Assembly: GCA_003635255.1 (NCBI GenBank)
Contig: PYJC01000161.1
Coordinates: 1-45,278, forward strand
Length of the DNA: 45,278 nt
Direction of reading: 5' to 3'
Source: Candidatus Poribacteria bacterium
GTDB lineage: Bacteria > Poribacteria > WGA-4E > WGA-3G
The translations under genes and the position numbers were made by a program. The first letter of the stretch is position 1. Each line of letters opens with the position of its first letter. Positions 16,872-23,983 of this stretch are shown piece after piece. The notes beneath the pieces are model-generated. The model had not been told where the DNA came from. It made no database searches and saw only the letters and a program-made list of their open reading frames with translations.

Positions 16872-16893
16872 GCACTCCGGCGGAGTGCCATGT
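16872..16893. repeat. short palindrome GCACTCC-GGC-GGAGTGC
   Basis: A perfect 7-bp stem with a 3-nt loop followed by CATGT, located between dtd and the next gene. A near copy (CACTCC-AGC-GGAGTG, then CTATGT) occurs at 45119-45138. Confidence 0.65.
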
Positions 16894-16908
16894 CTATAGG
16901 AGAAAATT

Positions 16909-17874
16909 ATGGCTCGGAAGATGCGTCTCGGCTTAGGTCAATTCAGTGAACTCAGTGAAGAACGGTTAAAATTCATCAAACAGCTCGGTGTTGAAGATGT
17001 GTTGCTCAACACAGCACAACTTCCCGGCACGGAGCGGTGGGAATATGAGGACATCCTTCAACTTCGGACGGAGGTAGAAGCGTTTGGACTGCGGTTGGCG
17101 GCACTTGAAAACGTGCCTGTCCCGTTTTACGACAAAGCGATGCTCGGTCTACCCGGTCGCGATGAACAGATTGAAAACATGGCAACCACGATTCGCAATA
17201 TCGGCAAGGCTGGCGTTGATATCTTCGGATACCACTGGATGCCGAGTGGGGTCTGGCGGACTTCTCGAACCACCCCCGGTAGAGGCGGTGCCGAAGTTAC
17301 CAGTTTTGATATGGACGAAGTTAAAGACGCACCCCTATCGCACGGACGCGTTTTCACTGAAGCCGAAATGTGGGAAAACTACGAGTATTATATGAACGCT
17401 ATCCTACCCGTCGCAGAAGAAGCGGGCGTTAAACTCGCGCTCCATCCCGATGATCCGCCTGTCGAAATCCTTGCTGGTGTGCCGCGTTTGTTCCGCAACT
17501 TTGAAGGCTTTAAGCGTGGGATGGAGATTGCTGACAGTCCGATACATGGTCTTGATTTTTGTGTCGGTTCTTGGTCGGAGATGGGACCGGGTGTCACGGA
17601 TGCGATCCGCTACTTCGGCGAACGCGACAAGATTTTCTACGTCCACTTCCGCGACGTGGAAGGACATGTTCCAAAATTTGCCGAATCCTTTGTTGACACC
17701 GGCAACTGCGATATGTTTGATGTGATGCGCACGCTGAAAGAGGTCGGCTTTACAGGTTTCATGATTACCGACCATGTGCCACATATTGTAGATGATACGG
17801 GCTGGGGACACCGAGGCCGCGCCTATGCCATCGGATACATGACCGCCTTCCTCGAAATTTTATCAACGACGTAG
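16909..17874 (+). CDS. mannonate dehydratase-like TIM-barrel protein
   Basis: A 321-residue protein resembling UxuA-type D-mannonate dehydratases, which remove water from D-mannonate in hexuronate breakdown. Segments that point there are LALHPDDPPVEILAGVPRLF, GLDFCVGSWSEMG, YVHFRDVEGH and GFTGFMITDHVPHI. The His, Cys, Asp and His residues in them are the metal ligands of the family. It is somewhat shorter than E. coli UxuA (about 390), as in many bacterial homologs, so substrate may differ. TAGGAG precedes the ATG. It is the last gene before the A+T-rich defence island. Three other TIM-barrel sugar-isomerase-type genes occur later (30038, 36939, 37742), consistent with a lifestyle on plant or algal polysaccharides. 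Confidence 0.85.
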   Translation: MARKMRLGLGQFSELSEERLKFIKQLGVEDVLLNTAQLPGTERWEYEDILQLRTEVEAFGLRLAALENVPVPFYDKAMLGLPGRDEQIENMATTIRNIGKAGVDIFGYHWMPSGVWRTSRTTPGRGGAEVTSFDMDEVKDAPLSHGRVFTEAEMWENYEYYMNAILPVAEEAGVKLALHPDDPPVEILAGVPRLFRNFEGFKRGMEIADSPIHGLDFCVGSWSEMGPGVTDAIRYFGERDKIFYVHFRDVEGHVPKFAESFVDTGNCDMFDVMRTLKEVGFTGFMITDHVPHIVDDTGWGHRGRAYAIGYMTAFLEILSTT

Positions 17875-17961
17875 AGATAAGTTGATATAACTTCTCAATA
17901 CGAAGACAATCATACTTATTAGCATGTTAGGTAGCGACTTTGTATTGATGGTTTTAAGAAT

Positions 17962-18645
17962 ATGTTAGAGAAAATGATAATTGACACAGCAGAAAAATTG
18001 AGGCTTGCCTCTCAAAGCATGCCAAAAATCTGGGATGGCAGAGAATCTATCCTTGAGATGCGGGATATTGGTTTCAAATATTGGAGGCAAGTCGAATGGA
18101 TTGAGTTTTACTTCAAATTTTTGTGTCAAAAACATTTCGCTGGCATAATTGACATGTCCAGCGAGATATACAAGAATACACGGTTTGACGCGTTTCGTGA
18201 AATCCCATGGGACTTTAAGGCGCAAGCAGCGAATACAGTAAATTACAACATCATCACAAATGACGTAGAAGGCATAGCAGACGCGATAAATACTCACGGT
18301 TACTACGGGATAATTCTCGCCATAGGTGATGTCGAGTATGATGAAACTAAAACTTTTAAAAAATGGCATGATAAACTACGAAAAGATATCTGCGAATATG
18401 AAACCAACAGAATTAACAGAGGGGTAATGTCCCGGACACGCAAGACAGCGTTTGTTTTAGAGGAAATCCACTTTATCTGTTTTGATGGTGAAACATTACG
18501 CGGATGTTGTGGTTTGCTCCAAGACTCTGTTGGCAGAACAGGTAGTAATAGACTAAAGCGAGGAGAAATCATAGTGGATATTCGTAAAATTCCGGATGCT
18601 TCCCTTATTGCCAAAGAGATTTTCCCGGGAAAAGTCGGTTTATGA
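17962..18645 (+). CDS. putative restriction endonuclease (PD-(D/E)XK-like), defence island
   Basis: A 227-residue soluble protein. I do not know its family by name. The sequence IPWDFKAQA (residues 81-89), preceded by FDAF at 75-78, fits a PD-(D/E)XK pattern, Asp76...Asp84-x-Lys86. The segment WRQVEWIEFYFKF (41-53) supplies a possible helix-borne Glu46 or Glu49. The arrangement resembles small type II restriction enzymes. It lies 88 bp downstream of the mannonate-dehydratase-like gene and 171 bp upstream of the ParB-like gene, in the same direction as the island. The start is ATG 17962 with a weak RBS; 17974 is an alternative. It could be the cleavage partner of the C5 methyltransferase or an independent nuclease. 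Confidence 0.6.
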   Translation: MLEKMIIDTAEKLRLASQSMPKIWDGRESILEMRDIGFKYWRQVEWIEFYFKFLCQKHFAGIIDMSSEIYKNTRFDAFREIPWDFKAQAANTVNYNIITNDVEGIADAINTHGYYGIILAIGDVEYDETKTFKKWHDKLRKDICEYETNRINRGVMSRTRKTAFVLEEIHFICFDGETLRGCCGLLQDSVGRTGSNRLKRGEIIVDIRKIPDASLIAKEIFPGKVGL

Positions 18646-18693
18646 TAGCAAGTTTCAATACGGGATAGACTGTTAACTGTTGTTGAATGTCTC

Positions 18694-18722
18694 TTGAGAA
18701 AATTCTGAAGTTATGATAGGAT
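18694..18722 (+). promoter_or_regulatory. candidate promoter for the defence operon
   Basis: TTGAGA (18694-18699), 17 bp, TAGGAT (18717-18722), about 95 bp before the ParB-like gene. This is a moderate match; it would separate the first nuclease-like gene from the rest of the island. Confidence 0.4.
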
Positions 18723-18816
18723 TGTGATATTCTTGGTTACTGCTTAAAAAACTTTTGAGACCAACGAACAAAGAATGTTTCAACCCATTGGTGGTTTCCC
18801 GAAATTAAGGTGAAGC

Positions 18817-19953
18817 ATGGAAAATCGCACAGATATTAAACGTGCGGCCTTAGATAAATTTTATCTTGATGCCAAAAATCCCAGACTAGGTCGCCGTCAG
18901 GCTAATACAGATCTTTCTCAGGAAGAAATCCTTGGTTTGATGCGCAATTGGGTCCTTGATGAACTCGCTGTGTCCTACTTGGAGAGCGGTTTTTGGACAC
19001 ATGAAGCGTTACTCGTTATTGAAGAGGAATTAGATGGGAAGTCTCGGCTTGTTGTTGTGGAAGGGAATCGGCGACTTGCTGCCCTAATTTATCTTCAACA
19101 GGCTATTAATGGAAATCCTGATTCAAAAAAATGGGGTTTGCTCGTCGAAAACCTAGCCAAAGACAAACTTGAAGAACTCAAAAGACTTTTCAGGAACATT
19201 CCGTACATACAGATTGACTCCCGTCGGGACGTTGAGTCATTCTTAGGATTTCGTCATGTCACGGGTATCAAGCAGTGGCCACCGGAACAAAAAGCCAGAT
19301 ATATCACCAAATTAATTGATGAACGTGGTATGAGTTACAAAGAGGTAATGCGAAAAATCGGGAGTCAAACTCCCGCGGTTCGTCATAACTATATTACTTA
19401 TCGGCTTTTCCTACAAATGGCGGATTGGTTAGAGGACTTCTCTATTGAAGATGCTGAACGGCGTTTCAGTGTCATGTACAATGCGCTTCGAACAGATGGA
19501 GTGCAGGACTATCTTAATATCGATATTTTCGCAAATGAACGAGCCTCCCAGATGCCAGTCCCTAAGCCTCGTCAAAGAGCACTCGAAAATTTTGCGCGAT
19601 GGTTATTTGGGAAAAAGGCTGAAGATTTAGATTCTATTTTCACTGATTCGCGGCATGTTAGTGATTTCGGTAAGATGCTTGAAGATCCTCAAACACTCCA
19701 ATATCTTGAAGAGAGCAAAAACCCCAATTTTGAGGTCGCGCGTAAATTGATGGGTGGTGAAGAAGCGGATTTTGTCCAACATCTCAGTGAAGCAGCAGCA
19801 AATGTTAGAATCGTTCTGACCGGAGTTCATCATTATAAAAATTCAGAAGATATCCAAAAGGCGGTAGAGACATTGGGAATTGATGTGCAGCAGCTACTGA
19901 GCATTTTTCCACATATCCTTCAAAAACTTGAAAGAACAGAAAAGGAGGACTGA
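18817..19953 (+). CDS. ParB-like nuclease-domain protein in the defence island
   Basis: A 378-residue protein with an N-terminal ParB/Srx-like fold. It starts with an ALDKFYLDAKNPR strand (11-23) and holds the characteristic VVVEGNRRLAALIYL (79-93), in which Glu82, Asn84, Arg85 and Arg86 line the nucleotide-binding/catalytic pocket. A helical region follows with KQWPPEQKARYITKLIDERGMSYKEVMRKIGSQTPAVRHNY, where the KEVMRKIG/TPAVRHNY part resembles a helix-turn-helix. The C-terminal 150 residues are helical and unassigned. It is not a chromosomal ParB, because no parA or parS is nearby. The RBS is AAGGTG. The stop overlaps the next ATG by one base (TGATG), so the two are translated together. 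ParB-like proteins in defence loci may act as CTP or nucleotide-dependent DNA clamps or nickases; here that is inference. Confidence 0.75.
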   Translation: MENRTDIKRAALDKFYLDAKNPRLGRRQANTDLSQEEILGLMRNWVLDELAVSYLESGFWTHEALLVIEEELDGKSRLVVVEGNRRLAALIYLQQAINGNPDSKKWGLLVENLAKDKLEELKRLFRNIPYIQIDSRRDVESFLGFRHVTGIKQWPPEQKARYITKLIDERGMSYKEVMRKIGSQTPAVRHNYITYRLFLQMADWLEDFSIEDAERRFSVMYNALRTDGVQDYLNIDIFANERASQMPVPKPRQRALENFARWLFGKKAEDLDSIFTDSRHVSDFGKMLEDPQTLQYLEESKNPNFEVARKLMGGEEADFVQHLSEAAANVRIVLTGVHHYKNSEDIQKAVETLGIDVQQLLSIFPHILQKLERTEKED

Positions 19954-20930
19954 TGCTCGCTCTTCCTAATAATGTGATGCCTAAATCAACTACTGATTAC
20001 AATATTGATATTTTGTGTGATTGGATCGAAGGTAGCATCTTATTTGACGAAAGTGAAGACGAATTTTCTGTGATGGATATTGTTAATGTTTTAACTGGTG
20101 TTAATGCGTTGGCTGGTGACGACATCGATGATATTCACAAAGAGTATGAACTCGCAATGACGGTTGTCGTTGATGCTTTGGAAGAATTGAAGCGTCGGCT
20201 TAGTTGGATTGCCCCAGGGATACCATTTTCTATTATTGATTCCGGATCTGTTGTTGATTCTCAAGTGAGACGGATTAATTCGTGGCAAGATACGCCTGCT
20301 CATAGTTTTTGTATTCTTCTTTCACTCGCGCAATGTTACACGAAATGGCGGTGTAGTGTTCCGAATTGGGATTACAACACCCAAGGAGAAATTTTTGAAT
20401 TATTAACACAAGAATCGCTTGAGAAGCAATTCTTGGATTGGCAAGTCAAACGCACAGGTTGGTCACACACTGAACCGATAGGACTCCGCAAGGTGGTAGA
20501 TCAGATCGCTGGCTATTTAGGCGAAAGTATTGGAGATAACATTAACGAGTGGATAGATTCAAGAGATAAAGATGCTGGACTAGATCTTTTGTGTTATCGT
20601 CCTTTTCCTGATAATCGGACAGGATTTCCAGTATATCTGATTCAGTGTACCACTGCTCAGGAATGGTGGAAAAAAGTAGGGGAACCTAGCGTCAATTTTT
20701 GGCGGCACCTTATCAAATTCATCGTTCCTCCCCAAAAGGCTTTTGCGATTCCGTTTGCACCTAACGACACCCTTTTTATGAAGCAGTGTGCTAAAGTGGA
20801 AGGACTATTCTTAGATCGATATAGGTTACTAGCACCAGCAAGATGCGGTGAACAGTGGGAATCATCTTCACTGCAAGATCGAATTATTAAATGGGCAACA
20901 CCAAAAGTTGATCGATTACCACGTAATTAA
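19953..20930 (+). CDS. unrecognised nuclease-like protein, coupled to the ParB-like gene
   Basis: A 325-residue protein of unknown family. The region 145-235 has the order expected of a restriction-endonuclease fold: acidic helix GEIFELLTQE (145-154), then DKDAGLDLLCYRP (206-217) and VYLIQCTTAQEW (227-238). In Mrr-like nucleases the last strand reads QxK; here the Lys position is Thr233, so the fold may be inactive, use another residue, or be a pseudo-nuclease that only binds DNA. It starts at an ATG overlapping the ParB-like stop, preceded by AAAGGAGGA, and ends 25 bp before the methyltransferase start. Two cysteine positions (Cys232, Cys280) and a Trp cluster (WRCSVPNW) are notable. The nuclease-like reading is inference from pattern, not a family hit. 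Confidence 0.6.
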   Translation: MLALPNNVMPKSTTDYNIDILCDWIEGSILFDESEDEFSVMDIVNVLTGVNALAGDDIDDIHKEYELAMTVVVDALEELKRRLSWIAPGIPFSIIDSGSVVDSQVRRINSWQDTPAHSFCILLSLAQCYTKWRCSVPNWDYNTQGEIFELLTQESLEKQFLDWQVKRTGWSHTEPIGLRKVVDQIAGYLGESIGDNINEWIDSRDKDAGLDLLCYRPFPDNRTGFPVYLIQCTTAQEWWKKVGEPSVNFWRHLIKFIVPPQKAFAIPFAPNDTLFMKQCAKVEGLFLDRYRLLAPARCGEQWESSSLQDRIIKWATPKVDRLPRN

Positions 20931-20955
20931 CTGGTATATTCTGACTAAGATAAAT

Positions 20956-22314
20956 ATGAAATTGAAATTTGTAGATCTCTTTGCGGGTCTTGGTGGTTTT
21001 CATTTAGCGTTAAAGCGACTTAAAAATAAATGCGTCTTTGCATGTGAAAAAGATGAGCAACTCCGCGCGCTATATAAGAAGAATTTTAATTTTAAACCAA
21101 AGGGCGACATTACAGGCATTGACCCACAATCTATTCCGGATCACGATATTTTATGCGCGGGTTTTCCATGTCAACCCTTCTCTAAAGCGACTCCGACGGA
21201 GAAACGGAAGGGATTTGACTATCCCGAGAAAGGTAATTTGTTCGACTACGTGATAAAAATTCTGAAAGCCAAGACCCCACGTTATTTCATCTTGGAAAAT
21301 GTTCAAAATCTCAAAAAGCATGATAATGAAAAAACATGGGAAACGATCAAAGAAACACTCAAAAACGCTGGATACTATGTAAAGGAAACTTGTTTATCAC
21401 CACACCAATTCAAAATTCCACAAATTCGGCGGCGGGTATTTATCGTCGGAGATCGAGATGGGCCGCCCCATCTTTTTAGTGAACTCCCGCCTTATGTTGA
21501 ACCGAATCTTAAGAAGTACCTTGATGATCAACCTTCTGATGCTCAACCGTTGACAGAGCGGCAAAAAGAATGTCTAACTGTTTGGCAAGAGTTTCTTAAT
21601 TTACTTCCAGAAGAGGAGGATCTACCTCGAGCACCGATTTGGTCCATGGAGTTTGGAGCAAATTATCCGCTGGATGGCACACTTCATACCTTAGAGATAG
21701 GAGAGTTGCGTAAACATAAGTGGGGCCATGTGAAAGATTTAGGAGCATTAACCGATGATGAAGTGCGGCAGAGTTTACCATCTTATGCAAAAAGGGAAAA
21801 AGGGCGGTTTCCTGCATGGAAAATTAGGTTTATTGAAGAAAACCGGGAATTCTATGAAAATAACAAGGATTGGATTGATCCGTGGATACCAAAAATTTCG
21901 GATTTTCCGCCAAGTTACCAGAAATTTGAATGGAACTGCAAAGAACTAAATCGAAATTTATGGGATCTATGGGATTTCGTTATTCAATTCAGGGCCTCGG
22001 GAATTAGAATTAAAAAAGCAACGACAGCTCCTTCGCTTGTGACAATAGCCTGCAATGTTCCCATTATCGGTTGGGAAGAACGGTACATGACCCAGCATGA
22101 ATGTGCTCGCTTGCAAGGTATGGCTTGCCCGCCAGGTAAGAAATACCTGAAGGGTATGAAGAAAGAAGCCCTAGATCTACCGGAAACCCCGTCTCGAGCA
22201 TTTACTGCTTTGGGCAACGCTGTAAACGTAGATGTTGTTCAACGCGTTGCTAAAGAACTCACATCAAATTCGGATTATGGTGAATTATCAAAATATGTTG
22301 ACATTCATTGGTAG
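20956..22314 (+). CDS. DNA (cytosine-5) methyltransferase
   Basis: A 452-residue C5-cytosine DNA methyltransferase. Motif I is FVDLFAGLGGFH (5-16). Motif IV is GFPCQPFS with catalytic Cys72. Motif VI is ENV (114-116). Motif VIII is QIRRR (156-160). Motifs IX-X end in GNAVNVDVV (420-428). The long stretch between about 175 and 375 is the target-recognition domain, larger than in HpaII-sized enzymes. It should methylate one cytosine per site for self-marking. The start is the ATG at 20956, 25 bp after the preceding stop; a longer reading from 20848 overlaps the upstream gene and adds nothing conserved. The RBS is weak. It sits in the centre of the island. No Vsr-type mismatch endonuclease is seen beside it. 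Confidence 0.95.
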   Translation: MKLKFVDLFAGLGGFHLALKRLKNKCVFACEKDEQLRALYKKNFNFKPKGDITGIDPQSIPDHDILCAGFPCQPFSKATPTEKRKGFDYPEKGNLFDYVIKILKAKTPRYFILENVQNLKKHDNEKTWETIKETLKNAGYYVKETCLSPHQFKIPQIRRRVFIVGDRDGPPHLFSELPPYVEPNLKKYLDDQPSDAQPLTERQKECLTVWQEFLNLLPEEEDLPRAPIWSMEFGANYPLDGTLHTLEIGELRKHKWGHVKDLGALTDDEVRQSLPSYAKREKGRFPAWKIRFIEENREFYENNKDWIDPWIPKISDFPPSYQKFEWNCKELNRNLWDLWDFVIQFRASGIRIKKATTAPSLVTIACNVPIIGWEERYMTQHECARLQGMACPPGKKYLKGMKKEALDLPETPSRAFTALGNAVNVDVVQRVAKELTSNSDYGELSKYVDIHW

Positions 22315-22428
22315 GATTTTGCTTGGGTGTTTCTTGGTACTTTGTAAGAGCACTGATTGAAGTGTAAAGTTAATTCTAAAAATCTATTATAGTCGATTTT
22401 TAAAAGATATGTGAAAGGATTGGAAAGT

Positions 22429-23964
22429 ATGGATACACTGCAGAAGATCCAAATCCGCCCCGGAGTTGGGATACTTTCTGTCCTCAGTCACCTCAATTAC
22501 AAACCTTGGTTTGCTATTGCCGAATTTGTTGATAATTCAATTCAAAGTTTTCTTGATTATAGAAAAGAAATTGAGCGTATTGATGGAAAGGATGCAAAGT
22601 TACGGGTCGCAATTGAACTGGATTCCTCAGAGGGCGGACGCTTAGTTGTTCGTGATAACGCTGCAGGTATTCACGAGGCAGACTATCCATACGCATTTCG
22701 CCCGGCGGAAGTACCGGCTAATACGAGCGGATTGTCAGAATTCGGAATGGGCATGAAAAGCGCGGCATGTTGGTTTTCCCCAGACTGGATTGTTCGGACA
22801 ACAGCACTTGGCGAATTAGAAGAAAAAACAGTTCATTTTGACATTTCCCAAATTGTAGAAGATAATTTAGAAGAACTAACTGTGGAATCAAGACCTAGTC
22901 AACCTAATGCCCACTTTACTGAGATTATCCTGGCCAACCTACACAGACCTCCGCAGGGAAGAACCATCAGTAAAATTCGCGAACATTTGGCAAGTATCTA
23001 TCGTGTATTTATCAGAGATGGGTTATTAGAACTTCGATTTGGTGATGAAGTCTTATCTTACTCGCAGCCAAGAATATTGTGTGCTCCGTTCCATGAGAAA
23101 ACATCGGAGGCCCCGCGATTATGGCGAAAAGAGATTGACTTTGACTTTGGAACTGGACTTCGGGCGCGCGGTTTTGCTGCACTGCGGGAAAAAGCAAGTA
23201 CGTCACATGCTGGATTCGCTCTGTTTCGCAGAAATCGCCTGATTCAAGGAAGTGCGGACGAAGGTTATCGACCAAAACTTATTTTCCGCAATCCAAATTC
23301 TTACACTTACCAACGACTGTTTGGTGAACTTCATCTTGAAGGATTCAATGTTAGTCACACTAAAGATGGTTTTCAGTGGGACGAGAACGAAGAACCATTT
23401 TTAGAGTTGTTAAAGGAAGAACTCAATGCTGACCCAACACCATTGCTTAATCAAGCAGAAGAGTACCGTGTAAGACAAAAAACTCCTGACCTGAAACGGG
23501 GTGCTGAAACTTCAACGCGGCGTACTTCAAAGACTGTAGAAAATGAGGTGCCCCCGGTTGTTGAGACGCAACTCCGTGAGACCCCAGAAAATGAACCACC
23601 TCCACCGGATTTGCCGATCGCAGAAACGCCTGTTGCTGGCAAAACCGTTTCGGTGGAGATTGATGGTAAAAAATGGGAAATCTCAATAGAATTGGCTAAT
23701 AATATGGCGATTGGAGATTGGATCTCTGTCAGCGACGATCCATGGGATGGTGAAGTTAGACGAGTTAAAATCCGTATGTCGCTTGCGCACCCGTTTATGG
23801 TACAATATAGTGGTGTTGAAGCATCCCAAATTGAACCTCTGCAACGGCTTGCAATTGCTATCGCCTTGGCGGAAATTACGGCCAGGGATAGTGGTGTGAA
23901 AAAAACGCGAACCTTCATCCGAAATATTAATAAATTCCTCCGTGACGCTTTATCCAAACCTTAA
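22429..23964 (+). CDS. MORC/MutL-type GHKL ATPase of a restriction-modification system
   Basis: A 511-residue protein with a GHKL (HSP90/MutL-like) ATPase domain. The N-box is AIAEFVDNSIQS (29-40), with the catalytic Glu and Asn. The G1 box is VRDNAAGI (74-81), and the G2 box is SEFGMGMKSAA (103-113). A transducer-like beta domain follows (to about 330, containing LFRRNRLIQGS with the conserved Lys/Arg). A proline-rich linker (365-415) and a small beta C-terminal domain complete it. This matches the bacterial ATPases, related to eukaryotic MORC, that occur beside DNA methyltransferases, Z1 proteins and PD-(D/E)XK proteins. It likely dimerises on ATP and traps or loops DNA. I chose ATG 22429, with AAAGGA upstream; an in-frame GTG at 22411 is possible. 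Confidence 0.9.
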   Translation: MDTLQKIQIRPGVGILSVLSHLNYKPWFAIAEFVDNSIQSFLDYRKEIERIDGKDAKLRVAIELDSSEGGRLVVRDNAAGIHEADYPYAFRPAEVPANTSGLSEFGMGMKSAACWFSPDWIVRTTALGELEEKTVHFDISQIVEDNLEELTVESRPSQPNAHFTEIILANLHRPPQGRTISKIREHLASIYRVFIRDGLLELRFGDEVLSYSQPRILCAPFHEKTSEAPRLWRKEIDFDFGTGLRARGFAALREKASTSHAGFALFRRNRLIQGSADEGYRPKLIFRNPNSYTYQRLFGELHLEGFNVSHTKDGFQWDENEEPFLELLKEELNADPTPLLNQAEEYRVRQKTPDLKRGAETSTRRTSKTVENEVPPVVETQLRETPENEPPPPDLPIAETPVAGKTVSVEIDGKKWEISIELANNMAIGDWISVSDDPWDGEVRRVKIRMSLAHPFMVQYSGVEASQIEPLQRLAIAIALAEITARDSGVKKTRTFIRNINKFLRDALSKP

Positions 23965-23983
23965 TTTTTTATTTTCTATTGTC

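Noticed and set aside
20848..20955. longer N-terminus for the C5 methyltransferase
   Set aside because: It overlaps the upstream gene, and motif I begins right after ATG 20956.
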